A stretch of DNA of 63,218 nt. Origin: a virus. The stretch spans positions 1-63,218 of the IMG/VR virus record IMGVR_UViG_3300010354_000088. The stretch is one strand, 5' to 3'. The notes beneath the pieces are model-generated. The model searched no databases, was not told where the DNA came from, and was given only the letters and a program-made list of their open reading frames with translations. The stretch's first letter is position 1, and every line of letters begins with the position of its first letter. A program made the position numbers and the translations under genes. Of the stretch, positions 54,660 through 60,806 are shown in pieces.

Positions 54660-54962
54660 ATGAAACTATCAAAGAATTACAGCCAGGTGACAACAGTGTC
54701 TAAATCAGTTGTAGCACAAGCGAAGGAACAATCTTTTGCAGTAGGTAATGAAAACTACAGCAAACAAGAGTGTCTAATCAAGTTAGGTGCAAACAATACT
54801 GATAGTAGTAAGGTAATGGTGTTCTTATACTTTAAAGGACAGAAGACATTTATCACATCAGTAGCTAATCTACCACAGAATCTACTGATAGAGAAGGGAG
54901 AAGGATATGAAGTAGTAGAAAAGACAGTATTGGAAATCAAGGAAGGGAAAATCCTTTCTTAA
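54660..54962 (+). CDS. Small hypothetical protein, first gene of the right block
   Basis: A 100-residue protein (MKLSKNYSQVTTVSKSVVAQ...) with a helical start and a beta-rich second part (KVMVFLYFKGQKTFITSVANLP, then EGYEVVEKTVLEIKEGKILS). The A-rich leader AAAACAAAACAAA before the ATG resembles the leaders of other plus-strand genes here. It is followed immediately by a strong terminator, so it is probably a single-gene transcript. A near match to the -7 box (TACCTTTA) lies about 60 bases upstream, but no good -33 box was found. No family is recognised. It is likely an early host-directed or regulatory protein. Confidence 0.6.
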   Translation: MKLSKNYSQVTTVSKSVVAQAKEQSFAVGNENYSKQECLIKLGANNTDSSKVMVFLYFKGQKTFITSVANLPQNLLIEKGEGYEVVEKTVLEIKEGKILS

Positions 54963-54965
54963 ATT

Positions 54966-54990
54966 AAAGGGGAGAAATCCCCTTTTTTTT
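54966..54990 (+). terminator. Rho-independent terminator
   Basis: AAAGGGG (54966-54972) pairs with CCCCTTT (54979-54985) around a six-base loop, followed by a run of eight T (54983-54990). It begins four bases after the stop of the 100-residue gene. Confidence 0.85.
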
Positions 54991-55118
54991 AAAAATCTGT
55001 TTAAATGGAAAGAATAGTACTAGGTTGTTGTATGTAAATAGTAATATATATAGCAACAGGGAATTTTGCATTTGTTCCACGAATTAAATAAGTGTTTCAC
55101 AAACTAAACTAACTAGAT

Positions 55119-55325
55119 ATGGAAAATACAATAACAGAACAAAGCCAGTTAATCGAATAGATAAAAGACTTCATGAAAGATAAAGTTAACTCTTATGACA
55201 GTAGTCATAATGAGAAAGCCTATTGGTCATGTAGAGATGCTTTGAATTTAGCTCTAAGTACAGATGATTTAAAAACTGTAAGAATAGCTAGGTCTTTATT
55301 TGAAAGATATAAATGGTATTTGTAA
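55119..55325 (+). pseudogene. Small ORF interrupted by an in-frame TAG
   Basis: From the ATG at 55119 the frame reads MENTITEQSQLIE, meets TAG at 55158-55160, and continues without interruption to TAA at 55323-55325 (IKDFMKDKVNSYDSSHNEKA..., ending in SLFERYKWYL). The whole would be a 68-residue helical protein. A second ATG at 55173 would give a 50-residue product without the amber codon, but it has no better leader. TAG is used as a normal stop in genes ending at 37255, 51947 and 52758, so this is probably a nonsense mutation or a short leader peptide plus a downstream ORF. A terminator follows directly. Suppression by the adjacent tRNA-like gene is a remote alternative. Confidence 0.45.
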
Positions 55326-55326
55326 G

Positions 55327-55346
55327 GGGGCTTAGGCTCCATTTTT
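55327..55346 (+). terminator. Rho-independent terminator
   Basis: GGGGC (55327-55331) pairs with GCTCC (55336-55340), including one G-T pair, around the loop TTAG. A run of T follows (55342-55346). It begins one base after the stop of the small interrupted ORF and separates it from the RNA-rich region downstream. Confidence 0.6.
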
Positions 55347-55348
55347 AA

Positions 55349-55439
55349 TGCACCATAACTCACTTCCCAAGGGTGAGCAGTTGTAAAGTATGGTCATGCG
55401 AACAGTGTGGCTGCCATTCCAGAAATACAACTGAGTGCA
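55349..55439 (+). ncRNA. Candidate structured RNA with a three-way junction
   Basis: Three helices fit together. P1 pairs 55349-55353 (TGCAC) with 55435-55439 (GTGCA). P2 is a hairpin of 55359-55363 (CTCAC) with 55373-55377 (GTGAG), extendable by two G-T pairs. P3 pairs the eight bases 55378-55385 (CAGTTGTA) with 55426-55433 (TACAACTG). P2 and P3 abut without spacing and P3-P1 is joined by a single A, the geometry of a compact junction. P3 encloses about 40 bases in which ATGG/CCAT can pair. No ORF, and no match to a hammerhead core or other ribozyme I know. It lies just after a terminator and just before the tRNA-like gene, possibly on the same transcript. Confidence 0.45.
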
Positions 55440-55448
55440 GAGGGGATT

Positions 55449-55552
55449 AGTCAGGTGGCGGAATGGGTTGTCCGCAATTGGGTACACAATGAGAGCGTGG
55501 GCTAAGGTACACAGGCGTAGCTCTTCAACAGGTTCGAATCCTGTCCTGACTA
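55449..55552 (+). tRNA. tRNA-like gene, long and atypical, anticodon unresolved
   Basis: The ends are clearly tRNA: a perfect 7-base acceptor stem AGTCAGG/CCTGACT (55449-55455/55545-55551), discriminator A, perfect T-arm ACAGG-TTCGAAT-CCTGT (55528-55544), T-G at positions 8-9 and a D-arm GCGG/CCGC (55458-55461/55472-55475) with a GGG-containing loop. The middle is odd. There are 52 bases between the D- and T-arms, which fold as a short hairpin ATTG/CAAT with loop GGTACA and a longer one GAGAGC/GCTCTT (55491-55496/55520-55525). Neither gives a normal seven-base anticodon loop with U33. It could be a class II tRNA with a large variable arm, a tRNA with an insertion, or a tRNA mimic. CCA is not encoded. 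Confidence 0.55.
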
Positions 55553-55606
55553 CTAAACAATTAAATATTAAAACAATATATAAACCAAAAACCAAAAACA
55601 AACAAT

Positions 55607-55918
55607 ATGAAAACCACAGTAACAGTTATTCTATATTCATCTCATGCAGAGATGATCGCACCATATGTTTGCGGAGATCGAGTGCAATTTAGGCGATATG
55701 TAGGTTACTGCGAATGCAGTGACGGAGGTAAAAATAGAAATTATGTGTTTGAAGGTTACACTAATGAGCCTTCATACACAATTAGAGACGTATTTGAACG
55801 TCTAAACGACACCATCAATGTAAGAGAACTCGTCTTTGAGGGAATAGACGAATTACCTATCTGCGGTGACGCAGACTTTCAGGTAGGAAAGGGAATTTAC
55901 TCTCTAACATGGGGGTAA
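55607..55918 (+). CDS. Small hypothetical protein
   Basis: A 103-residue protein. It begins MKTTVTVILYSSHAEMIAPY and contains cysteines in PYVCGDR, YCECSDGG and PICGDADF, spaced so that they could bind a metal or pair. The fold looks beta-rich with one helix (TIRDVFERLNDTINVRELV). The A-rich leader (AAAAACAAACA) is like that of neighbouring plus-strand genes. It lies about 55 bases after the tRNA-like gene and one base before a 27-residue membrane peptide. Function not recognised. Confidence 0.55.
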   Translation: MKTTVTVILYSSHAEMIAPYVCGDRVQFRRYVGYCECSDGGKNRNYVFEGYTNEPSYTIRDVFERLNDTINVRELVFEGIDELPICGDADFQVGKGIYSLTWG

Positions 55919-55919
55919 T

Positions 55920-56003
55920 ATGAAAACAAGATATGTGATAACTAGTATATGGATTATATATTTATTGGCCGTTGTAATGACGGCAATAGCGTATTACTGG
56001 TGA
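55920..56003 (+). CDS. 27-residue single-pass membrane peptide
   Basis: The frame starts one base after the preceding stop and encodes MKTRYVITSIWIIYLLAVVM followed by TAIAYYW and TGA. Two basic residues precede a 20-residue hydrophobic helix, the pattern of a small inner-membrane protein. A strong terminator begins two bases after its stop, which supports it as the last gene of a two-gene transcript. Function unknown; small membrane peptides of this type can affect host membrane proteins or superinfection. Confidence 0.5.
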   Translation: MKTRYVITSIWIIYLLAVVMTAIAYYW

Positions 56004-56005
56004 CA

Positions 56006-56042
56006 AAAAACCCGGATTATATTATATATTTTCCGGGTTTTT
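56006..56042. terminator. Strong rho-independent terminator, likely bidirectional
   Basis: AAAAACCCGG (56006-56015) pairs with CCGGGTTTTT (56033-56042) around a 17-base AT-rich loop that can itself pair, followed by more T on the plus strand. It ends the 55607-56003 transcript. The flanking A and T runs would let it work in both directions. Confidence 0.85.
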
Positions 56043-56074
56043 TTTACCAATTTGTTACACAAAAAAATATTAAA

Positions 56075-56251
56075 ATGGACAAGAAAATCAATAGAAAAAT
56101 TAATAAATCCATAGATAAACTCAACAATAAGTTGAGAAAAGAAGGATTTAAAAATGGTATAGTGTACCATTTTAGAATGACTGATTCTTATATCAGACGT
56201 ATCCAATTATTGTGTAGATTAAGAGATAATCTAGACAGTTATGATACATGA
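56075..56251 (+). CDS. Small basic hypothetical protein
   Basis: A 58-residue protein with an extremely Lys/Asn-rich N-terminal half (MDKKINRKINKSIDKLNNKL) and a C-terminal helix (YIRRIQLLCRLRDNLDSYDT). I chose the ATG at 56075 because the longer in-frame start at 55949 would place the terminator hairpin inside the gene. The leader AAAAAAATATTAAA is typical of plus-strand genes here. The basic helical character would suit nucleic-acid or membrane-surface binding. It overlaps the next gene by 11 bases, starting a run of small coupled genes. Confidence 0.5.
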   Translation: MDKKINRKINKSIDKLNNKLRKEGFKNGIVYHFRMTDSYIRRIQLLCRLRDNLDSYDT

Positions 56252-56435
56252 AATTAAGCAGGTTATTTGGGTAACTACTCCACATGGTGATGGTCAAGCT
56301 CTGTTCATTATAGACTATGGGCCACATGAAAACACTATATGGGTAGTTGCCTTAGAATGTGACGGCAGGGTGTTACATTACAACTCTAATCAAATAAGGT
56401 TATGTAAAAACGATACATTTAATATAAACTTATAG
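56241..56435 (+). CDS. Small hypothetical protein
   Basis: A 64-residue protein (MIHEIKQVIWVTTPHGDGQALFI...), probably a small five-stranded beta barrel: strands IKQVIWVTTP, GQALFIIDYG, NTIWVVALE and GRVLHYNSNQI are joined by short turns, similar in style to SH3-like phage proteins. It overlaps the upstream gene by 11 bases and the next gene starts four bases after its stop. Function not recognised. Confidence 0.5.
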   Translation: MIHEIKQVIWVTTPHGDGQALFIIDYGPHENTIWVVALECDGRVLHYNSNQIRLCKNDTFNINL

Positions 56436-56439
56436 TATC

Positions 56440-56718
56440 ATGAGAGTTATATGCATCAACGACAAAGACCGGCCTAATGAGATTCCTACATCTAAATGGA
56501 TAGTCAAAGACAGGATCTATACTATTGTTAAAGTATGGCATATCAGGCAAAGACCTGGTACATATGGTGTAGAGTTAGCAGAGATAGATCTGTCAGTTTG
56601 CTTTCCATATCTGTACTTCTCAGCAAATAGATTTGCTCCTGTTATGTCTAATAAGGATATAGAAGCCATCCTTGAAAAGGCTTTAGAAGAACAAGAACTA
56701 ATACAAGAAACAACATGA
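56440..56718 (+). CDS. Small hypothetical protein
   Basis: A 92-residue protein. Residues 1-65 look like a small beta barrel (MRVICINDKDRPNEIPTSKW, then VKDRIYTIVKVW and YGVELAEIDL), resembling the SH3-like small proteins of unknown function common in Bacteroidota phages. Residues 68-92 form a Glu-rich helix (NKDIEAILEKALEEQELIQE). It overlaps the next gene by four bases (ATGA). Likely a regulatory or host-binding protein, with no closer assignment. Confidence 0.5.
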   Translation: MRVICINDKDRPNEIPTSKWIVKDRIYTIVKVWHIRQRPGTYGVELAEIDLSVCFPYLYFSANRFAPVMSNKDIEAILEKALEEQELIQETT

Positions 56719-56987
56719 ACGAAGAGTATTTAGTGTTAATGGATGCATCTCAAGATGAAATTCATAAAAACAATCAAGGAAGAAAGAATGATGAAACTTC
56801 TTTGAAAATACAAGAACTAATTTCCAATATGGAAGTAGGACAGAAGTTTTATATTACATCCGAATATAAGTCTCGAACCGTCACTTATCTTACAAGGAAC
56901 TTCCATAAAGTTGAGGGTAATGAAAGATATTACAAAGTAAAACAAATATTAAAAGGACAAAAATATGCTGTCATTAGAATCCGCTAA
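56715..56987 (+). CDS. Small hypothetical protein
   Basis: A 90-residue protein, charged and helical in the first half (MNEEYLVLMDASQDEIHKNN, LKIQELISNMEVGQKFYI) and beta-like in the second (YKVKQILKGQKYAVIRIR). The middle TYLTRNFHKVEGNERYYKVK resembles a small winged-helix-like unit, but the match is too loose to call DNA binding. It is coupled by ATGA to the previous gene and overlaps a 48-residue ORF. Confidence 0.45.
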   Translation: MNEEYLVLMDASQDEIHKNNQGRKNDETSLKIQELISNMEVGQKFYITSEYKSRTVTYLTRNFHKVEGNERYYKVKQILKGQKYAVIRIR

Positions 56988-57111
56988 ATTGTATATAACA
57001 TACAAGTGTATATTAAAACGATCTATAAGAGAGTTTCAATACCTTGGAACTAAACTTAAATCACAGCCAGATAAATATGCCATATGGTGTAAGGTGGCAC
57101 AAACAATTTAA
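56965..57111 (+). CDS. Very small hypothetical protein
   Basis: A 48-residue frame (MLSLESAKLYITYKCILKRS..., ending in CKVAQTI) starting inside the end of the 90-residue gene, after AAAAGGACAAAA, one of the few purine-rich Shine-Dalgarno-like leaders in this region. It is basic and helical. It stops ten bases before the most natural start of the next gene, which supports it as a real coupled gene and not a chance frame. Function unknown. Confidence 0.4.
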   Translation: MLSLESAKLYITYKCILKRSIREFQYLGTKLKSQPDKYAIWCKVAQTI

Positions 57112-57120
57112 TCCAATATC

Positions 57121-57376
57121 TATGTACAACTCATATAAAGAAATAAATGACCTTGAATCTGAGGTCAAGAAATATACAGATACAAAGATTATGTCTCTAA
57201 TTGAAAAAGAATCAGAAACATTCCAAGTATATGTAGAGAAAATTAGAGCTGAAATATTTCAGAGAACAGGAGATATTACAGTTAGCGTGCATGGACAAAT
57301 AGCTGATGAGATACATTTAATTGTATTAAAAGAAGTATCAAGGCGATGGGTAATACTAAAAGAATGCATCGAGTAG
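57121..57376 (+). CDS. Small helical protein upstream of the radical-SAM gene
   Basis: An 84-residue, highly charged, helical protein (MYNSYKEINDLESEVKKYTD..., VSRRWVILKECIE). The region KIMSLIEKESETFQVYVEKI and the following residues look like a continuous helix able to form a coiled coil. In-frame starts also exist at 57044 and 57077, but both would overlap the preceding small gene, so I prefer 57121. It overlaps the radical-SAM gene by 31 bases, so the two are probably co-translated. It could be a partner of that enzyme; no motif proves it. Confidence 0.45.
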
Positions 57377-58221
57377 ATAGAAAGTCTGTAATTATACGTC
57401 CTAGTGGTCGCAGTACAGATTATATATCTCCCAGCTTTGGATATGGATGCGTGTTTAATTGCAGCTATTGTTATATGAAAAGACATAAACCAATAGGTCT
57501 TGACATAGCGGACAATACAGAACACATACTGTCTGAAATATATAGCCATTCTATGTTTGCTGATGTATCTAAGCCAAATCAGACACATGAGAAATATATC
57601 ACATATGATATCTCATGCAATGAAGATTTCTCAGCTCACCTTAAATACCATAACTGGAATAAGATATTCAGGTTCTTTATGGATAATGACCATATTATGG
57701 GCAGCTTTGCCACTAAATATGCCAACAAAGACCTGTTGTTCTTTAATCCTCAACGTAAGATAAGGGTAAGAATGAGTTTGATGCCTCAGATATATTCACA
57801 TGCATTAGAACCAAACACAACTAGCATAAAGGATAGAATATCATTCATCAACAGCCTTTATGAAGCTGGATATGATGTGCATATTAACTTTTCTCCTGTA
57901 ATAGTTTATGATAATTGGCTTGAACACTATGAACAACTGTTTGTGGATGTAAACAAAATAGTCAAAGACAATTACAAAGAACATGTTAAAGCAGAAGTCA
58001 TATTCCTGACTCACAACAAGAACAAACATGAATACAATCTGAATAACAATATCTCCGGCGAATATCTATTACATAATCCTGATATACAGGAAGACAAGAT
58101 ATCTCAATATGGAGGTAATAACATCAGATATAAAGCTTCTCTAAAAGCTAAATACATTAAAAGCTTTATTGATATTCATGATAAGATTATTCCTTGGAAC
58201 AAAATAAGATACATCTTTTAA
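57346..58221 (+). CDS. Radical SAM protein, spore photoproduct lyase-like (SplB/COG1533)
   Basis: A 291-residue protein. C35-x3-C39-x2-C42 in FGYGCVFNCSYCYMKRH is the radical-SAM iron-sulphur motif in the form typical of the spore photoproduct lyase group (GC...C.YCY). YDISCNED places Cys91 49 residues after the last cluster cysteine, close to the spacing of the hydrogen-donor cysteine in Bacillus SPL (Cys97 to Cys141). VHINFSPVIVYDNWLEHYEQL matches the SPL family segment with consensus 'h.DP.I.Y..W...Y..L'. Family enzymes use a 5'-deoxyadenosyl radical to reverse a thymine dimer in DNA; some relatives have other substrates. The protein lacks the longer N-terminal region of sporulation SPL. 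A role in phage DNA repair or base chemistry is inferred. Confidence 0.8.
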   Translation: MGNTKRMHRVDRKSVIIRPSGRSTDYISPSFGYGCVFNCSYCYMKRHKPIGLDIADNTEHILSEIYSHSMFADVSKPNQTHEKYITYDISCNEDFSAHLKYHNWNKIFRFFMDNDHIMGSFATKYANKDLLFFNPQRKIRVRMSLMPQIYSHALEPNTTSIKDRISFINSLYEAGYDVHINFSPVIVYDNWLEHYEQLFVDVNKIVKDNYKEHVKAEVIFLTHNKNKHEYNLNNNISGEYLLHNPDIQEDKISQYGGNNIRYKASLKAKYIKSFIDIHDKIIPWNKIRYIF

Positions 58222-58223
58222 CA

Positions 58224-58418
58224 ATGAAATACTCAATCTTTTCATTTGCAATATTCTTTTTATTGCTATTCTGTATTCTTAGATATGGATCAAGAAACAG
58301 AGATAAACCAAAAACTATTCCCATTTATTACAAATATAAAATAGACTCAGTGGATAGATATCATGTAGATTCAACAGGTAAATATTTATTGAGATACAAC
58401 GGAGACACTGTTAAATAA
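58224..58418 (+). CDS. Small membrane-anchored protein
   Basis: A 64-residue protein with an N-terminal hydrophobic helix (MKYSIFSFAIFFLLLFCILR, residues 4-20) and a polar C-terminal part of about 40 residues (YYKYKIDSVDRYHVDSTGKY). I chose the ATG at 58224, two bases after the radical-SAM stop, over an upstream in-frame ATG at 58194 that lies inside that gene. No lipobox motif is clear, so it is probably a signal-anchor protein with the C-terminal part outside the cytoplasm. Function unknown; membrane-linked exclusion or host takeover are possible. Confidence 0.5.
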   Translation: MKYSIFSFAIFFLLLFCILRYGSRNRDKPKTIPIYYKYKIDSVDRYHVDSTGKYLLRYNGDTVK

Positions 58419-58434
58419 TATAAAAAAAACAAAT

Positions 58435-59463
58435 ATGGAATTAGTTATGCAAAAAGATATAAATGATTGTTTTGAAAAAACTTTCGCTTCTTTCGGTGTT
58501 ATGATAGAAGAAATAAAATCAAGAAAGTCTAATGATGTGATGCTTAAAAATCACAGCATTACTGTTCTAGACTCTATATACAGGTCTATACAAAATATTG
58601 AAGTCTTAAATGTAAAATTTGATTTAGGAATGTATATGACTTCATTTAGAAACTATATTAACAATAAGATAGGAAATGAGATCTCAAGTCTTATTGAAGA
58701 CAGATTAGAAGAAATCATCAATAATGTGTCAAACATTTATTTTAAATATTGTTCAGACAAAACAAATGAAGTTTATGTTCTTGATTTTAATAATATCATT
58801 GATATTGCTCCTGTAATAAAAACTAATGATGGAAAATCTAACATCATTGGTATGATATTTTATAATAGTAAAATTAATAAATACAATGTCATGCCTTGTT
58901 TGGAAGAAATTCCATATATCAATGTATTTAACAAATCAAGTCTTAAATTTTATGAATCTCTTACATATGAAAATGATATTTCAGGAGATCCTGATATGTC
59001 AATATTTGAAAGAAAAATGATTTCACATTACATTTTAAGTAAAGACGCAAATGTAGATTTCATATATAATCTATATTCATCATCTTTATTTCCAAATTGG
59101 CTGTATTCTATTGTTGACAGAATAGCATTTGAAAATGCTTGTGCATCTGATTTGTATGATGGAGAAGAACATGTTGTAAGAAAAAAGGTTCGTGATGAGT
59201 ACGATTATTACAATAATCAGATTATGATGAATGTAGGCAGTTTAAATGAATCTAATAGTGATTTAATTAGAGATATTTCACAATATAAATTGCAACTGCA
59301 TCCCAAAGGAGATCCTATGTTTACAAAAGTTAATGAAATTACAACGGGATTTGCAGACAAAAACAGTGCAATGATGTATTTGTACAGCCTTAACATGAAA
59401 ATTGTAGCAGACAAATACTCAAACAAAGCATCCGGATTTATCAACGACATATTAAACTTCTAA
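58435..59463 (+). CDS. Hypothetical protein of the right-block cluster (342 aa)
   Basis: A 342-residue soluble protein that I do not recognise. The first 110 residues are helical and acidic/Lys-rich (MELVMQKDINDCFEKTFASF, SIYRSIQNIEVLNV, SLIEDRLEEIINNVS). The middle part has beta strands (EVYVLDFNNIIDIAPVIKTN, IIGMIFYNSKINKYNVMPC). The C-terminal half is again helical. There are no cysteine clusters, nuclease motifs or nucleotide-binding loops. It is the first of five closely spaced genes (58435-62433), of which the second carries a membrane anchor. These may form a complex; no family link is visible. Confidence 0.5.
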   Translation: MELVMQKDINDCFEKTFASFGVMIEEIKSRKSNDVMLKNHSITVLDSIYRSIQNIEVLNVKFDLGMYMTSFRNYINNKIGNEISSLIEDRLEEIINNVSNIYFKYCSDKTNEVYVLDFNNIIDIAPVIKTNDGKSNIIGMIFYNSKINKYNVMPCLEEIPYINVFNKSSLKFYESLTYENDISGDPDMSIFERKMISHYILSKDANVDFIYNLYSSSLFPNWLYSIVDRIAFENACASDLYDGEEHVVRKKVRDEYDYYNNQIMMNVGSLNESNSDLIRDISQYKLQLHPKGDPMFTKVNEITTGFADKNSAMMYLYSLNMKIVADKYSNKASGFINDILNF

Positions 59464-59475
59464 ATCAAAAACAAA

Positions 59476-60579
59476 ATGACAACTGTAATAATTATTCTTT
59501 TCTTCGCTTCAATTTGCATTCTTTTGGTGTCAGGCAAATTATTGTTTAATGCAAGAAAAAGCCTGCAAAATTCAAAAAACATATTGCAATCTTCTGAGTT
59601 TTCTTTAATGTCATCTATTGAAAGAAGCAAACAAGCAGCCTTACTTGTTGAAGAAGCGAAAAAAATAAATTCTGATTCAAAAAATGATAATCAGGATAAA
59701 TCAAGAGTAGAAATGATAAAGTTCTATTCTGAATATTCAAATAATCTTGAGGATGAAATAATGAGACAGATTGATAAAAAATCTAATCATATATCAAATG
59801 TAATCAATATGTTTAAAGACAAAGATGACAGTGAAATATCAAAAGAAAATGTTAATATGATAATTGATATTATAACAGATTTTCTTGAAAGTCATGTCAA
59901 TTTTGACAATCTGAAGATTTCTTTGATTACAAATCAGATGAATTTCATCAAAGCAAGAATGGAAGACAGAAAAAGTAAAAACATGGATATATCAGAAGAG
60001 TTAAAATATTATGATATGTCTAAAGAACTTATGGATTCAATGAAAAATACAACAAATGCATTGAAGTCTAAGATTGATAAAATAAATAATTATTGCAGAG
60101 AAGAAAATAATTTAGATTTATTAACTAATCTTTTAACAGATATAATTGATCTCCGTAAAAATGGAGTTTTTAACTCAAATAAATCTGAAGATAATTCTTA
60201 TTCAGTTAAAAATATAGACAAAACATTAAGATTTAAAACTCAGGAAGAATTTAAAAAAACTCTTGATAACAGTAAATCTTTTGATATTAATAATTCAGAA
60301 AGAGCTAATCTTCAAATATTCTTAACTACTATCAATAATCTTATTGAAAGCAAATGTGAAGAAAACGAAAAGTGGGTAGAAGCTTTGAATATGATTCCGG
60401 ATGTAATGAATGATGAAGATTTAAAGATCTGGAGTATTTATTACGATAGTGTTCTGTCTTCAGAAAAATACAAGAAGTTCACATCTGAAAATTACCCTAA
60501 TTTAACGAACACAGAAAAATGGGTTTTTAATAGTATTATGAAAATTGAAAATTCAATTAAATCTAAAAACAATGGCTAA
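59476..60579 (+). CDS. Membrane-anchored coiled-coil protein
   Basis: A 367-residue protein. An N-terminal transmembrane helix (VIIILFFASICILLVSGKLLF, about residues 4-24) is followed by about 100 residues of continuous helix with heptad character (KSLQNSKNILQSSEFSLMSS, ERSKQAALLVEEAKK, then MRQIDKKSNHISNVI). Further helical segments without Gly or Pro run to about residue 230, and the C-terminal 100 residues look globular (RFKTQEEFKKTLDNSK, NEKWVEALNMIPD). This is the layout of proteins that tether a complex to the inner membrane. It follows the 342-residue gene by 12 bases and overlaps the next by eight, so it is co-expressed. Function unknown. Confidence 0.55.
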   Translation: MTTVIIILFFASICILLVSGKLLFNARKSLQNSKNILQSSEFSLMSSIERSKQAALLVEEAKKINSDSKNDNQDKSRVEMIKFYSEYSNNLEDEIMRQIDKKSNHISNVINMFKDKDDSEISKENVNMIIDIITDFLESHVNFDNLKISLITNQMNFIKARMEDRKSKNMDISEELKYYDMSKELMDSMKNTTNALKSKIDKINNYCREENNLDLLTNLLTDIIDLRKNGVFNSNKSEDNSYSVKNIDKTLRFKTQEEFKKTLDNSKSFDINNSERANLQIFLTTINNLIESKCEENEKWVEALNMIPDVMNDEDLKIWSIYYDSVLSSEKYKKFTSENYPNLTNTEKWVFNSIMKIENSIKSKNNG

Positions 60580-60802
60580 TAAAATATTCAAAGCCACTTA
60601 TGTATTTGGTGGCGAATGGATTGACAAAAAGCTTGTTAATTCAAAGAAAATAGTTGTAGATTTCAATCTTCATGAAATTCAAAAATATGGAGTTACAAAT
60701 GTTATAAAATACTATGCTAAACGATATAACATTGGAGAAAACAAATACAACTGTTACATAGAAAATTTTGGTAAATCAGATAAAACAAAACCTAAATATT
60801 AA
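60572..60802 (+). CDS. Small hypothetical protein
   Basis: A 76-residue protein (MANKIFKATYVFGGEWIDKK...), predicted as a small mixed fold with strands FKATYVFGGEW and KKIVVDFNLH and a helix EIQKYGVTNVIKYYAKRY. I chose ATG 60572, which overlaps the previous stop by eight bases; an upstream ATG at 60545 lies deeper in that gene. It is the third gene of the unrecognised cluster. Basic and possibly nucleic-acid- or partner-binding, but no motif is known to me. Confidence 0.5.
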   Translation: MANKIFKATYVFGGEWIDKKLVNSKKIVVDFNLHEIQKYGVTNVIKYYAKRYNIGENKYNCYIENFGKSDKTKPKY

Positions 60803-60806
60803 AAAT

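Noticed and set aside
55349-55439. Hammerhead ribozyme
   Set aside because: The junction lacks the CUGANGA and GAAA core arrangement and a cleavage triplet at the expected place.
55332-55601. Minus-strand 89-codon ORF over the RNA locus
   Set aside because: It is antisense to the terminator, three-way-junction RNA and tRNA-like gene; its RTGFEPVEELRLC sequence is the type that arises from reading a tRNA backwards.
55435-55692. Plus-strand 85-codon ORF over the tRNA-like gene
   Set aside because: It runs through the tRNA arms and overlaps the 103-residue gene in another frame; a chance frame.
55949-56251. Longer 100-residue version of the gene at 56075
   Set aside because: It would begin inside the 27-residue membrane peptide gene and run through a strong terminator hairpin; the internal ATG at 56075 has the usual A-rich leader.
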